Shown piece by piece: positions 23,981-34,102 of a stretch of DNA of 64,000 bases; within the stretch, counting starts at the first letter, position 1; every line of letters begins with the position of its first letter. The translations under genes and the position numbers were made by a program. Location: the NCBI GenBank assembly GCA_008933805.1, contig WBUH01000005.1:192822-256821 (forward strand). Reading direction: 5' to 3'. The notes beneath the pieces were generated by a model. It ran no database searches, was not told the origin of the DNA, and saw nothing but the letters and a program-made list of their open reading frames with translations. The DNA comes from Bacteroidota bacterium (GTDB lineage Bacteria; Bacteroidota; Bacteroidia; UBA8524).

Positions 23981-24006
23981 AAAAGCCACCGTTTTGCGGT
24001 GGCCTT
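23981..24006 (-). terminator. Terminator of the PorE-like gene
   Basis: GCCACCG-TTTTG-CGGTGGC (23985-24003) with AAAA to the left, which is the T-run on the minus strand. Confidence 0.8.
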
Positions 24007-24033
24007 TGCGATTAATTGGTTTATACGTCAGGA

Positions 24034-26250
24034 TTATTTCTTATCCTTTTGTTTGTTCTTTTTGTTTTCTTCTTGCTGGCGTTTCTTTTCGTCAGCTTTC
24101 TTTTTGCGCTCGTCAGCTTTTTTCTTACGCTCTTCTTCTTTCTCTTTTTTCTTACGCTCGCGCTCTTCTTGCTTTTTCTGACGTTCTTTTTCTTTATCGT
24201 CTTTTGTTTTAGGAGCCTCAGGTTTAGCATTTTGTTGCCTGCGTTGCTCTTCTTCAATCTTGCGTTGTTCTTCCCTACGTTTTTTCTCAGCTGCGGTATA
24301 GTAGTTAGTACCGGTGATACGAACAGTTGTACGGCGGTTTAGCTGATGCTCGGCTTCTGTACAGATACGCTCGTAGTCAGAAAGTTCGCACTTACATTTT
24401 TTAAGATAAAGTGAATCTTCACCGTATCCTTTTGCAACCAGCCTTGCTGAGTCGATACCTTTAGAGATGATATACGCTACTGCTGAATCAGCACGGCGTT
24501 GAGCCAAATCACGGTTATAATCAGCACTTGCACGACAGTCGGTGTGAGAACCTAATTCAATCGTTACTGTTGGGAAACGTTTCATCAAGGCTACCACAGA
24601 GTCGTCAAGGATTTTAGCCGCATCGGGACGGATGTTTGCCATATCCAAATCGTAAAGGATACCACGTACGTTAAACATACAATCCAAACACAAGCGACAC
24701 ATTTCAAAGTCTTGTACCAACTCTTTTGAGCAGATAAGACCTTTGGTGCTTTGGTAAGCAGTTTTGCTACCTATATAAAAGGCTTCGTTTTTATCGGCTG
24801 AAAGCTCGTAGCTAACCTCTTGGGTAAGTACTTGTGAGTAGAAACCGTTTTTATCAGTACGCAGGGTTATTTTATTAGCATCTTTATCGTTTGAGATAAA
24901 TACAGCAGCCTCTTCAATAGGTTGCTTGGTATCGCAATCCAATACGCGGCCTGTAATTTTAAAGGTTTGTGGGATTGGGAAGAATTCCCAGATATCATCA
25001 TCACCACGTCCGCCTGTACGGTTTGATGATAAATAGCCTGACTGAGGCTCGTCGGTTTTATAAACCAGTGAGAAATCATCACCACCCGAGTTTAAAGGAT
25101 ATTTAAGGTTTTCAGGAGTGCTCCATTCGTTACCTGTACCTGTTGTTTTGTACATATCCAAACCGCCCATACCTACGTGGCCGTTTGATGAGAAATACAA
25201 AGTACCGTCAGGGGCAATTGAAGGGAACATTTCATCACCTTCTGTGTTGATAGCTGGACCAAGGTTGATAGGATTGCTCCAATCTTTACCACGACCTACT
25301 TCACGCACCATCCAAATATCTTTGCCACCGTAGCCGCCATCAATATCTGATGAGAAGTACATTACTTTCCCGTCAGCAGATACAGTTGGGTGCCCGAAAG
25401 TATGGCCGGTATCGCAGAATGAAAGCATGATGGGTTCATCCCATTCGTCTTTACCTTTTTTAGCGCTTGAAAATATTTGACAAGTAGTTAATTTACCGTC
25501 TTTACCACCGCACTGGGTAAAGTACATTACTGAACCCTTTGAGTTTAGTGCACTTGAACCTTCGTTAAATTTACCGTTGGCTGGTCCTTTCAAAGGTTCA
25601 GGGCTTTCAATGGTAAACTCACCGCGTTTTTTCTTTATCGGGGCTACCCACAAATCAAAGAAACCGCCACCGCTCCATTTGTATGTTCTGTCAGAAACAC
25701 CTTCATCACGGTTTGAGGTGAAGATGATAGATTCCTTTTTCACAGGAACTGCGCAGTTGTCAGAATAACGGCTGTTTAGTTTTTTAACGTTTTCTACCTT
25801 AAACAAGATACACTCTTGTGATTGCATCCATTTAAGGGCTAACTCTGCTCCTTCAAGCAGTTTTTTTGCATATTCGTCTTTGGGGCTTTCAGCAAGGTAT
25901 TTGTTAACACGGATAATGGCTTCGGTATAGTTTTCCTGGCGCTTCAACATATCAGCCTGCATCAACAATGCTTCGGGACCGTATTTTTCTTTTTCAGCGC
26001 GTTCGTACCAACGTAAAGCGTTTTTGTAATCATTTACCAATCGATAGGCTTCTGCAACTCTAAAAGCAACGGGACCACGGTCTTCTTTGGGCAAATCGCT
26101 CAAAATCTCTTTGTATATCTCCCTCGCTTCCGAGTATGACCTCACATCCCATGCTTTGTCGGCTTCTACACGTGTCTTTTTGCTACACGCTGTAAGGACC
26201 GAAGTAAGAACTAAAAGGAACGTAAAAAGTTTAATAGGTTTATTTCTCAT
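24034..26250 (-). CDS. PorE-like lipoprotein: TPR, PD40 propeller, CRD, OmpA C-domain
   Basis: A 738-residue outer-membrane lipoprotein (lipobox LTAC, C22). Order of parts: TPR helices (30-150), PD40/WD40-like propeller blades (165-420, with YFSSD and LYFSSN blade motifs), a carboxypeptidase-regulatory fold ([19 protein letters not shown], about 425-500), an OmpA_C peptidoglycan-binding domain ([19 protein letters not shown], about 525-660), and a tail of about 85 residues made almost only of K, E, R and Q. The first four parts are in the order reported for PorE, a T9SS component that anchors the machine to peptidoglycan. Many OmpA/PD40 proteins exist in this phylum, so orthology is not proven. 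The charged tail is unusual. Confidence 0.85.
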   Translation of the reverse strand: MRNKPIKLFTFLLVLTSVLTACSKKTRVEADKAWDVRSYSEAREIYKEILSDLPKEDRGPVAFRVAEAYRLVNDYKNALRWYERAEKEKYGPEALLMQADMLKRQENYTEAIIRVNKYLAESPKDEYAKKLLEGAELALKWMQSQECILFKVENVKKLNSRYSDNCAVPVKKESIIFTSNRDEGVSDRTYKWSGGGFFDLWVAPIKKKRGEFTIESPEPLKGPANGKFNEGSSALNSKGSVMYFTQCGGKDGKLTTCQIFSSAKKGKDEWDEPIMLSFCDTGHTFGHPTVSADGKVMYFSSDIDGGYGGKDIWMVREVGRGKDWSNPINLGPAINTEGDEMFPSIAPDGTLYFSSNGHVGMGGLDMYKTTGTGNEWSTPENLKYPLNSGGDDFSLVYKTDEPQSGYLSSNRTGGRGDDDIWEFFPIPQTFKITGRVLDCDTKQPIEEAAVFISNDKDANKITLRTDKNGFYSQVLTQEVSYELSADKNEAFYIGSKTAYQSTKGLICSKELVQDFEMCRLCLDCMFNVRGILYDLDMANIRPDAAKILDDSVVALMKRFPTVTIELGSHTDCRASADYNRDLAQRRADSAVAYIISKGIDSARLVAKGYGEDSLYLKKCKCELSDYERICTEAEHQLNRRTTVRITGTNYYTAAEKKRREEQRKIEEEQRRQQNAKPEAPKTKDDKEKERQKKQEERERKKKEKEEERKKKADERKKKADEKKRQQEENKKNKQKDKK

Positions 26251-26480
26251 ACCAAGCCTGTATTTTAGCTTAATTGAATTATGTGTTAAAAGTCAAAAAT
26301 CAGCAAATAGATATGCTTTTGCAAGTTTTTTTAAATTTTTAGACATCTATTCTGTAAAAAGGACTTTCTGTTTTTGTTTTGATACTATAATCGGGTAGTA
26401 AGGTAAAAGATACAGTTCAGGTCAAAAATATTCTTAAGAATTAGCAAATTTTAACGTAATCGTCTATTAGACAGCAAACT
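26251..26480. other. Intergenic region upstream of the PorE-like gene
   Basis: 230 bases with no gene seen. It must hold the promoter of the PorE-like gene (minus strand); the nearest box-like match is TATTTGC on the minus strand near 26292-26298, one base short of TAnnTTTG. Confidence 0.3.
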
Positions 26481-26518
26481 AAAAATGCCCGAGAGAGAGT
26501 TTCTCTTCGGGCATTTTT
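26481..26518 (-). terminator. Terminator of the type III glutamine synthetase gene
   Basis: AAAAATGCCCGA (26481-26492) pairs with TCGGGCATTTTT (26507-26518), plus inner GAGA/TCTC pairs. Confidence 0.92.
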
Positions 26519-26549
26519 GATAAATGAGTATATAAACTCCTTGTTTGTC

Positions 26550-28718
26550 TTATTTCACAAACAAAAGTTCGCGATACTTTGGCAAAGGCCATTGTGCGTC
26601 TTCAACAATGCGTTCCAATTTATCCGAGTGTTTGCGTATCACATCAAAGTATTGTTTCACTTTTTGTGAATATGCATCCGCTTTTTCTTCGGTGTTTGGA
26701 AGGTTGTTTGCCACTTTACGTTCTTCAACCATTTTGTAAACCGCAGTTTTAATAGTGCTTACATGGCTCGCTGATTCTTTAAGTGCGTCCAAGGCTACTT
26801 TGTAGTCTTCTTCAGGCAACCCAAGGTTTTTCATGTTGGTGGCAAAATCAGCTATTTTGTTTTGGAAGCTGATAGCTGCTGGAATGATGTAGGTATTTGC
26901 CATATCACCCAACACACGAGACTCTATCTGAACTTTCTTCACAAAATCTTCTAACAATATTTCGTAACGGGCTTCCAACTCGCGTTCGTTAAGGATATTG
27001 TTTTCTCCAAACACTTTCTTCGATTTTTCAGAAGTATAAACGTGCAACGCTGTGGGTACATCTTTAATATTGCTAAGACCGCGGCGTGCAGCTTCTTCTG
27101 CCCACTCATCGCTGTATCCGTTACCTTCAAAAATTACTTTTTTAGATTCTTTTACATAACGACGCAATATTTCAACAATAGCTTCTTCTTGGTTTTGTCC
27201 TGCTTGTACCTTGCTGTCCACTTCGGCTTTAAACTGTTTTAACCTATCGGCTACGATAGTATTTAACACAATCATCGGCGAAGAACAGTTGGCTTGTGAA
27301 CCCACAGCCCTAAACTCGAACTTGTTACCGGTAAAGGCAAAAGGTGAGGTACGGTTACGGTCGGTATTGTCCATCAAAATCTCAGGGATTTTGTTTACAT
27401 GGATTGAGCCTCCGGTATTGTCTTCGCTATTGCTTAGGCTGTTTTCAAAGCTCTCCAGCACATTGCTAAGTTGTGTACCTATAAATATAGAGATGATTGA
27501 CGGAGGAGCTTCGTTAGCACCTAACCTGTATTGGTTTGAAGCTGAAGCAATACTTGCACGCATTAAGTCAGCGTGGTCGTCAACCGCTTTAATGGTATTA
27601 ATAAAGAAGGTAAGGAATTGCAGGTTGTTTAGGGGAGTTTTTCCGGGTGAAAGCAAGTTTACACCTGTGCTTGTAATCAAACTCCAGTTGTTGTGTTTAC
27701 CTGAACCGTTAATGCCTGCAAAAGGTTTCTCGTGCAACAACACTTTGAAGTGGTGACGACGAGCCACTTTCTCCATCACATCCATCAACAATTGGTTGTG
27801 GTCAACGGCAAGGTTAGCTTCTTCAAATTGTGGGGCGCACTCAAACTGGCCGGGTGCTACCTCGTTGTGGCGTGTTTTCAATGGAATACCCAATTTAAGG
27901 GCCTCGGTTTCCATATCAGCCATATAGGCCATTACCCTGTCGGGTATTGAGCCAAAGTAATGATCTTCTAACTGCTGACCTTTGGCCGATGAATATCCCA
28001 TAAGGGTGCGGCCGGTAAGCATCAAATCGGGACGGGCATAGTACAATGCTTCGTCAATCAAAAAATATTCCTGCTCAATACCTAATGAGGTAGTTACTTT
28101 ATCTACGTTCTTATCAAACAGCTTACATACTGCGGTGGCAGCAGTATCCATAAAGTGCAGGCTTTTTAGCAAAGGAGCTTTAAAGTCGAGCGCCTCGCCG
28201 GTGTATGATACAAATATGGTAGGTATGCACAAGGTGCGGCCTATCACAAAAGCGGGTGATGAGGGATCCCATGCAGTATAACCGCGTGCCTCAAAAGTGT
28301 TGCGCAAGCCTCCGCTGGGGAAACTTGATGCATCAGGTTCTTGTTGTACAAGGGCATTGCCGGAGAAACGCTCCATTGATGAGGTTACATCAATTGGCTC
28401 AAAAAAAGCATCGTGTTTTTCAGCAGTAGCTCCTGTTAGTGGTTGAAACCAGTGACTGTAGTGCGTAGCACCTTTAGACATCGACCATTGTTTCATACCG
28501 GTGGCAATCACATCGGCCATGTTACGGTCAATTTTCAATCCTTCATTTTTAGCATCATTAATGGCTTTAATGGCTTCTTTTCCAAGAAATTGGCGCATCG
28601 CTGATTCGCCAAACACATTCATACCATAATAATCCGAAATTTTAGGAGAGGGGAATTCAACTTTTACCGGGGTACGGCTTTGGGCAGTTTCGAGAGCTTT
28701 AAATCTCATCAAAGTCAT
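26550..28718 (-). CDS. glnN: Type III glutamine synthetase (GSIII)
   Basis: A 722-residue enzyme that makes glutamine from glutamate, ammonia and ATP. It is much longer than GSI (about 470 aa), as expected for GSIII. Family blocks: RMADVIATGMKQW-like NMADVIATGMKQWSMSKGATHYSHWFQP, the metal-site region GIEQEYFLID, RHNEVAPGQFE, the GSGKHNNWSL loop and EFRAVGSQANCSSP. The C-terminal part (570-722) is the helical GSIII tail. GSIII is common in Bacteroidota and is usually controlled by nitrogen status. The start at 28718 gives MTLMRFKAL; MRFKAL three codons later is also possible. Confidence 0.97.
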   Translation of the reverse strand: MTLMRFKALETAQSRTPVKVEFPSPKISDYYGMNVFGESAMRQFLGKEAIKAINDAKNEGLKIDRNMADVIATGMKQWSMSKGATHYSHWFQPLTGATAEKHDAFFEPIDVTSSMERFSGNALVQQEPDASSFPSGGLRNTFEARGYTAWDPSSPAFVIGRTLCIPTIFVSYTGEALDFKAPLLKSLHFMDTAATAVCKLFDKNVDKVTTSLGIEQEYFLIDEALYYARPDLMLTGRTLMGYSSAKGQQLEDHYFGSIPDRVMAYMADMETEALKLGIPLKTRHNEVAPGQFECAPQFEEANLAVDHNQLLMDVMEKVARRHHFKVLLHEKPFAGINGSGKHNNWSLITSTGVNLLSPGKTPLNNLQFLTFFINTIKAVDDHADLMRASIASASNQYRLGANEAPPSIISIFIGTQLSNVLESFENSLSNSEDNTGGSIHVNKIPEILMDNTDRNRTSPFAFTGNKFEFRAVGSQANCSSPMIVLNTIVADRLKQFKAEVDSKVQAGQNQEEAIVEILRRYVKESKKVIFEGNGYSDEWAEEAARRGLSNIKDVPTALHVYTSEKSKKVFGENNILNERELEARYEILLEDFVKKVQIESRVLGDMANTYIIPAAISFQNKIADFATNMKNLGLPEEDYKVALDALKESASHVSTIKTAVYKMVEERKVANNLPNTEEKADAYSQKVKQYFDVIRKHSDKLERIVEDAQWPLPKYRELLFVK

Positions 28719-28977
28719 TTTTGTGGGTGGGTTATCTTTTGGTTGCGCAAATTTAGCGTTTTGTTAACACCCGTCAATTTTATCGTGCAAAAGATTTATA
28801 CAGTTGTGTAACAATGTGTTGATAGTTAAACAGTATCTCTAAAGTCCTTGGTAAACTTATTATTTGCTCAATTTCGGCTCAATAGTTTCAATTAATTAAT
28901 GTTTAAACCTCACAAAAACGGAAGGAAAGTCTTTTCTCAAAAAACAACTTGCTTGGGGTTTGATAGATAATCATTGC
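28719..28977. other. Intergenic region between glnN and aspS (divergent)
   Basis: 259 bases, AT-rich, no gene. It carries the promoters of both genes; only the aspS box (next feature) is clear. Confidence 0.4.
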
Positions 28978-28985
28978 TATTTTTG
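28978..28985 (+). promoter_or_regulatory. -7 box of aspS
   Basis: TATTTTTG at 28978-28985 matches TAnnTTTG, 18 bases before the chosen ATG. No convincing -33 TTTG at the expected distance. Confidence 0.6.
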
Positions 28986-29003
28986 CACTTTTTAGAAAAT
29001 ACC

Positions 29004-30758
29004 ATGTTTAGAACAACAACTTGCGGAGAACTTACGATTAACAATATTGGCAATGAGGTTACACTGGCCGGATGGGTGGCCAAATCGCGCGATTTGGGCG
29101 GTATGACGTTTGTTGATTTGCGAGATCGCTATGGGATTACTCAGTTGGTGTTTAACATGGAAACCAACGCTCCCCTTTGTGAAGAAGCCCGTAAACTTGG
29201 TCGCGAGTTTGTGATACAGGCACGTGGTAAAGTAGCCGAACGCAGCAACAAGAATTTAAAAATGCCTACGGGCGAAATTGAAATATTGGTGGATAGCTTT
29301 ACTATATTAAATGAAGCGAAAACACCCCCGTTTACTATTGAAGAAAATACCGACGGCGGCGACGAGCTGCGTATGAAGTACCGCTATCTGGACTTGCGCC
29401 GTGATGTGGTACGTCGCAATATGGAGTTACGCCACCAATTGGCGCGTGAAACCCGTAATTATCTTGACGGACAAAATTTTATTGAGGTAGAAACGCCTGT
29501 GCTAATCAAATCGACCCCTGAAGGTGCAAGGGATTTTGTGGTGCCTTCGCGTATGCACCCCGGTGAGTTTTATGCGTTGCCCCAAAGCCCCCAAACATTT
29601 AAGCAGTTGTTGATGGTATCAGGTTTTGACCGTTACTACCAAATTGTGAAATGTTTTAGGGACGAAGATTTGCGTGCTGACCGTCAGCCTGAGTTTACAC
29701 AAATAGACTGCGAGATGAGTTTTGTGGAGCAGGAGGATATTTTGAACACGTTTGAGGGTATGACCCGCCACTTGTTTAAAACCGTAAAAGGTGTTGAGAT
29801 TGATGAGTTTCCACGCATGACTTATGCAGATGCTATGCGCTATTACGGTAGCGATAAGCCTGATACCCGTTTTGATATGAAGTTTGTGGAGTTGGTAGCC
29901 GATGAAGGCGGCATTATGCAAAAACCTACCGGTTTTGTAGTGTTTGACAATGCTGAGTTGGTAGCAGGGATAAACGCCAAAGGTTGTGCCACCTACACCC
30001 GTAAGCAACTGGATGCGCTTACCGATTTTGTAAAAGACCCTAAACGCGGCATGAGCGGTATGATTTGGGGCAAAATGGAAAACGGCGAGCTGAAAACTAC
30101 CGTAGATAAATTTTTTACTGCTGAGCAAAAGCAAGAATGGGTGAAAGCCTTTGGTGCCGAAGAAGGTGATTTGATTTTGATACTTGCCGGTGCTATCGAA
30201 AAAACCCAAAAAGCATTGGGCGATTTGAGGCTTGAAGTGGCTAACCAGTTGGGCTTGCGCGATAAAAACAAGTTCTCACCACTATGGGTATTGGATTTCC
30301 CGTTGTTGGAATGGAATGAGGAGGAAGGTCGCTACTTTGCTATGCACCATCCCTTTACTTCACCCAAACCCGAGGACATTGGCCTGATTGATACCAAACC
30401 CGGTGCTGTGCGTGCCAATGCTTACGACATGGTGATAAACGGTGTTGAGATTGGCGGCGGTTCTATACGTATCCATGATAAGGCATTGCAAAGCCGTATG
30501 TTTGATTTGCTGGGCTTTACTAAAGAAGAAGCACAAGAGCAATTTGGCTTTTTGATGAACGCTTTTGAATACGGAGCCCCTCCGCACGGTGGTTTGGCCT
30601 TTGGTTTCGATCGTTTGTGCTCACTGTTTGGCGGTGCCGACAGTATCCGTGATTTTATGGCCTTCCCTAAAAACAACGCCGGCCGCGATACCATGATTGA
30701 AGCCCCCAGTGCAATTAATCCCAAGCAATTGGTTGAGTTGGGACTGAAGATTGGGTAA
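29004..30758 (+). CDS. aspS: Aspartyl-tRNA synthetase
   Basis: A 584-residue class II synthetase that charges tRNA-Asp with aspartate. The N-terminal OB-fold anticodon-binding domain (1-105, [24 protein letters not shown]) is followed by motif 2 ([23 protein letters not shown]), the bacterial insert (GAD domain, about 280-400) and motif 3 ([13 protein letters not shown]). This is the full bacterial length. I chose the Met at 29004 ([10 protein letters not shown]); the ten upstream codons in frame lie across the -7 box. Confidence 0.98.
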   Translation: MFRTTTCGELTINNIGNEVTLAGWVAKSRDLGGMTFVDLRDRYGITQLVFNMETNAPLCEEARKLGREFVIQARGKVAERSNKNLKMPTGEIEILVDSFTILNEAKTPPFTIEENTDGGDELRMKYRYLDLRRDVVRRNMELRHQLARETRNYLDGQNFIEVETPVLIKSTPEGARDFVVPSRMHPGEFYALPQSPQTFKQLLMVSGFDRYYQIVKCFRDEDLRADRQPEFTQIDCEMSFVEQEDILNTFEGMTRHLFKTVKGVEIDEFPRMTYADAMRYYGSDKPDTRFDMKFVELVADEGGIMQKPTGFVVFDNAELVAGINAKGCATYTRKQLDALTDFVKDPKRGMSGMIWGKMENGELKTTVDKFFTAEQKQEWVKAFGAEEGDLILILAGAIEKTQKALGDLRLEVANQLGLRDKNKFSPLWVLDFPLLEWNEEEGRYFAMHHPFTSPKPEDIGLIDTKPGAVRANAYDMVINGVEIGGGSIRIHDKALQSRMFDLLGFTKEEAQEQFGFLMNAFEYGAPPHGGLAFGFDRLCSLFGGADSIRDFMAFPKNNAGRDTMIEAPSAINPKQLVELGLKIG

Positions 30759-30783
30759 GCTATTATTTTAGGCTTGAATTTTG

Positions 30784-30791
30784 TATATTTG
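30784..30791 (+). promoter_or_regulatory. -7 box of the toxin-antitoxin operon
   Basis: TATATTTG matches TAnnTTTG exactly and ends only eight bases before the antitoxin ATG at 30800, so the transcript would have a leader of a few bases at most. Confidence 0.65.
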
Positions 30792-30799
30792 AGTTACTT

Positions 30800-31033
30800 A
30801 TGACAAGTATTTTTCACATCAAGGCTGAGGAGTTAAATCCAGATTTTCTAGAAGCATTAAAAAAGATGTTTAAAGGAAAGAATATTACCCTTACTGTTGA
30901 TGTGGATATAGATGAAACCGACTACTTGCTGCAAAATGGAGCAAACAGAGATATGTTGATGGCTTCAATAAAACAGGTAGAAGATGGTGAAACAAAGTCT
31001 TTCAGCTTTTCTCAAATCGATGAGATTGGATGA
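30800..31033 (+). CDS. Antitoxin of a YoeB-type toxin-antitoxin pair
   Basis: A 77-residue acidic protein. The N-terminal part (FLEALKKMFKGKNITLTVDVDIDETDYLL) has a short strand-helix arrangement as in small DNA-binding antitoxins of this phylum, followed by a helical C-terminal part (NRDMLMASIKQVEDGE) suited to bind the toxin. It is not a typical YefM/Phd protein. The stop overlaps the toxin start as ATGA (31030-31033), the standard layout, so I assign it by position and size. Confidence 0.8.
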   Translation: MTSIFHIKAEELNPDFLEALKKMFKGKNITLTVDVDIDETDYLLQNGANRDMLMASIKQVEDGETKSFSFSQIDEIG

Positions 31034-31287
31034 GAAAAGTTACGTTTTCGCTTAAGGCATTTGAACAATACCAAGAATGGCAACTTCTTGATAAAAAAAT
31101 TACTCAAAAGATTAATGCTTTAATTCTTGAAACCATACGTAATCCTTTTGAAGGCTCAGGCAAACCTGAAGCACTAAAACATGAATTACAAGGTTACTGG
31201 TCAAGAAGAATAAACCTTGAACACCGTTTGGTTTATAAAGTAACTGATGATGCTATAATCATCATTGCTTGTAAATATCATTACTAA
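31030..31287 (+). CDS. YoeB/Txe-family mRNA interferase toxin
   Basis: An 85-residue toxin with the complete YoeB signature: FSLKAFEQYQEW at the start, NPFEGSGKPEALKHELQGYWSRRIN in the middle, and the C-terminal HRLVYKV-CKYHY with the catalytic E/R/H/Y residues (E54, R60/R61, R69-HRLVYKV, H84, Y85 by position). Such toxins cleave mRNA in the ribosomal A site. The pair is autoregulated in known cases. Its 3' end is convergent with the DUF4837 gene, 36 bases away. Confidence 0.92.
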   Translation: MRKVTFSLKAFEQYQEWQLLDKKITQKINALILETIRNPFEGSGKPEALKHELQGYWSRRINLEHRLVYKVTDDAIIIIACKYHY

Positions 31288-31323
31288 GTTTTTGCTTAGA
31301 TCTAATCTCGTAAAAGAATAAGA

Positions 31324-32409
31324 TTACTGCCACGACAGTGATTTCACAATCACTTCCATTTGGCGCAGGTATTGGGTTTTATCGTAGCGGGGAGAATACA
31401 CAAAACCTTCAACGGTGATTAGCTGACTGGCGGCTTCGTCAATCATTGTGATGCTGTAAAAAGGCCCGCCCATAAACTCGCCTTCGGTTTTCCAAAGTGC
31501 GCGTAATTCAACTGAATACTTACCGTTAAACTCAAACGCTTTGGTAGCAAACGGAAAGGCTTTTTCGGTAGTCATGTAGCTGCCGTCAACACTTCCGGGG
31601 ATGTATTTCTCAACCACTGAATCGCGGCTAAGCACCATTTCTTCTGCCCCTAATTGTTCTTTACGGGTATAGGGCTGGGTGTATATTAATAAGCCTTGGC
31701 TAATATGCGGGGTTTCGCGACGTATCCATGCAAATTTACCGTTGCCTTTTTCCTCGTAACGGGCAACACGGAAATTGGTAGGCACATCCATTGTGAAACC
31801 GAAATTTTGTTTGATAAACTTCCCTATTGAGTCTTGACGTTCGTTTTTGTTGGCCACGGCAAAGGTTTCTGCCTCGGTGCGCAACATAAGATCAAGGATG
31901 GCTTTGCGTCCGTCTAACAGATAACGGTGCAGAACATCGTGATTTTTGGCGTACAAAAACACTACTTGCTGCGGATACGCCCAAATGTTCTTTTTGGTGT
32001 ATATACGGATAGCTGCTGTATCGTTGGCTTTTTTAAGCGAATCGGAAAGTGTGTTATAGGGGGCCGGTAATATTCTGCGGGTATCAAAGCCATCATCTTG
32101 CACCTTGATAATAAGCAGGGTACTGTATGATTTGTAGACGCTTTGAAACATTTCGGGGCGTACATCAAAAATGCGGAAATAGCCCTCGTCGTTAAATAAA
32201 TGCGGTTGACGAATATCAAAGACTGAATCGAAGGCTTCGCGGACGGTGCCTTCAAACAACAACCCATCCCCTACTATTGCTATCTCGCCCATGTGCCCTA
32301 TTGCATTGGGCAACTTTGGACGGTTTTTATCAATTTTCTTTCCTTCTCCGCACGAGTTTAAACCAACAAGGAGAAGCAGCGATACAATTAGCGTTACAGG
32401 GTTTTTCAT
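31324..32409 (-). CDS. DUF4837 family lipoprotein
   Basis: A 361-residue lipoprotein (lipobox LNSC, C20) that matches DUF4837, a Bacteroidota-specific family of unknown function: NAIGHMGEIAIVGD near the start, TDRRILPAPYN-like DTRRILPAPYNTLSD, FTMDVPTNFRVARYEEKGNGKFAWIRRET, and a C-terminal ITVEGFVYSPRYDKTQYLRQMEVIVKSL. It directly follows the transglycosylase gene (eight bases), so it is probably a periplasmic partner in cell-wall turnover. Confidence 0.88.
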   Translation of the reverse strand: MKNPVTLIVSLLLLVGLNSCGEGKKIDKNRPKLPNAIGHMGEIAIVGDGLLFEGTVREAFDSVFDIRQPHLFNDEGYFRIFDVRPEMFQSVYKSYSTLLIIKVQDDGFDTRRILPAPYNTLSDSLKKANDTAAIRIYTKKNIWAYPQQVVFLYAKNHDVLHRYLLDGRKAILDLMLRTEAETFAVANKNERQDSIGKFIKQNFGFTMDVPTNFRVARYEEKGNGKFAWIRRETPHISQGLLIYTQPYTRKEQLGAEEMVLSRDSVVEKYIPGSVDGSYMTTEKAFPFATKAFEFNGKYSVELRALWKTEGEFMGGPFYSITMIDEAASQLITVEGFVYSPRYDKTQYLRQMEVIVKSLSWQ

Positions 32410-32417
32410 AAAGTAAA

Positions 32418-34001
32418 TCAGCTACCGGGGGTTATTTTTAGCTTGGTGCCCGGTTTAATAACGGCATTTTTGGGTAGCTGGTTGTAAACTCTTAGTTTTT
32501 CAACGGTAAGCCCGTATTGCTTGCTGATACTGTATAAAGTGTCTCCGCGCTCTACCTTGTGGTAGCGCATTGTGTTGACGGTGGTGGTTGGCTTTTGTTT
32601 TGGAGTTTGGGTTTTAGCAGCCTGTGCAGCACTATCGGCGGCAGCTGTTTTTGCACTATCAACCACAACAACTATCGGTGCTGGTTTATCCTTGGCAGCC
32701 ATTTTCACTTCTTCCTCTTCGGTTTCCACTTCCTCGTCTTCTTTCGATGGTTTGCTATTAGGTTTCACTTTCACCTTTTGATACACTACCAACTTCTTAC
32801 CCGGTTTCACCGAGTTACCTTTGATAATGTTCCATGCCTTTAAGTCGCTGGTTTTGACGCCGTACTTTTTAGCAATCTTCACCAAGGTTTCGCCTTTGCG
32901 TACTTTGTGCACTACGCGTTTGCTAAGGTATTCAGCTTCTTCCTCTTTGCTGTAATCACTAAAAGGAGTAGCATATACACTGTCTTTCAATTCAGCAAAA
33001 CGCATTGCATACTTATAGGGCAATGTGATGGTGTGCTTGCTTGATGTGCTGGCAGGAATAATTTTTTTGCGGTATTCAGGGTTTAAATACTCAAGGTCTT
33101 CCATGGGTATGCCTAACACTTTGCTCATTTGGCCAAAGTGTACCCACTGGTCAACTTCAACGTTTTCAACCAACTCATGAATATCAAACTCAGCGGGTTT
33201 TAGTCCCAATTGCTCGGCATTGTTCATCACATAAGCCACCGCAATAAATGCAGGTACGTATCCGCGTGTTTCTTTCGGAAGGTATTTCATTACTTCCCAA
33301 AAGCTGCGTTTTCCACCGCTTTTGCGGATAGCCTTATTAACGTTTCCGGGACCGCAGTTGTATGAGGCAATTACTAACAACCAGTCGCCGTAAAGCTCGT
33401 AGCTGTTTTTAAAGTATTGACAAGCAGCAAGAGTAGCTTTTTCAGGGTCGCGGCGTTCATCCACCATCCCGTTGATTTTTAGCCCATAGGCCAAGCCTGT
33501 GCTGTGTATAAACTGCCACAAACCGCAAGCACCTGCCCATGATTGGGCTTGTGGGTTCAGGGCAGATTCTACCACGGCAAGGTATTTAAATTCTTGGGGT
33601 AGTCCTTCGCGGTCTAATATTTCTTCAAACTTGGGGAAGTAGTATTCAGAAAGGGCTAAGATGCGTTCGGTAAGTTGTTTCTTCCTTACTGCATATAGGT
33701 TCACAAACCCTTCAACGTGCTTGTTGTAATCTAATGGAATACCAGACTCCATCATGTCCAACGTTTTTTGAACATCAGCAGGGTTAAGGCTCAACGAGGC
33801 AGTATTCTCCTCATCCACAGATGGGTCGAAACACTTACCGGCATTCGCCTTGGTGCAGTTTTGGTTCAAAAGCACGGTTAAACTGTCAAGCGCAGCCAAC
33901 ATATCACGCGGATACTCATCCTCGGGTTGTGTTTGTGCTGCTGCAAAAGCGGGCAGTATAAGTGCTATCGCCAGCCAGTATATGAACGTCTTCTTAATCA
34001 T
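32418..34001 (-). CDS. MltD-like lytic transglycosylase with two LysM repeats
   Basis: A 527-residue periplasmic enzyme that cleaves peptidoglycan glycan strands. A signal peptide (1-22) is followed by an SLT/GH23 domain near 90-260: catalytic Glu in AVVESALNPQ, then GACGLWQFIHSTGLAYGL and VIASYNCGPGNVNKAI. Two LysM repeats (KVRKGETLVKIAKKYGV and KVERGDTLYSISKQYGL) bind peptidoglycan, separated by an acidic linker rich in E, K and A. I chose the Met at 34001, which begins the signal peptide; the frame extends 20 codons further upstream. It is upstream of the DUF4837 gene in one operon. Confidence 0.92.
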   Translation of the reverse strand: MIKKTFIYWLAIALILPAFAAAQTQPEDEYPRDMLAALDSLTVLLNQNCTKANAGKCFDPSVDEENTASLSLNPADVQKTLDMMESGIPLDYNKHVEGFVNLYAVRKKQLTERILALSEYYFPKFEEILDREGLPQEFKYLAVVESALNPQAQSWAGACGLWQFIHSTGLAYGLKINGMVDERRDPEKATLAACQYFKNSYELYGDWLLVIASYNCGPGNVNKAIRKSGGKRSFWEVMKYLPKETRGYVPAFIAVAYVMNNAEQLGLKPAEFDIHELVENVEVDQWVHFGQMSKVLGIPMEDLEYLNPEYRKKIIPASTSSKHTITLPYKYAMRFAELKDSVYATPFSDYSKEEEAEYLSKRVVHKVRKGETLVKIAKKYGVKTSDLKAWNIIKGNSVKPGKKLVVYQKVKVKPNSKPSKEDEEVETEEEEVKMAAKDKPAPIVVVVDSAKTAAADSAAQAAKTQTPKQKPTTTVNTMRYHKVERGDTLYSISKQYGLTVEKLRVYNQLPKNAVIKPGTKLKITPGS

Positions 34002-34102
34002 TGGCAATAATATTTTAAGCCACCAACGGGCAAAAGTGCTGTTTTTTGTTAGCAAAAACAATACCCTTTAATCCACATTCGGCAGGTTTTTGATTTTTTC
34101 TT

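Noticed and set aside
24021-24257. Lysine-rich frame over the C-terminal tail of the PorE-like gene
   Set aside because: It is an alternative reading of the same repetitive A-rich stretch, offset in frame from the real tail.
29619-30209. 196-codon minus-strand frame within aspS
   Set aside because: Antisense shadow; the sense frame is fully explained by AspRS.
31288-31323. Terminator after the toxin gene
   Set aside because: TAATCT/AGATTA is too short and AT-rich to be called a terminator.
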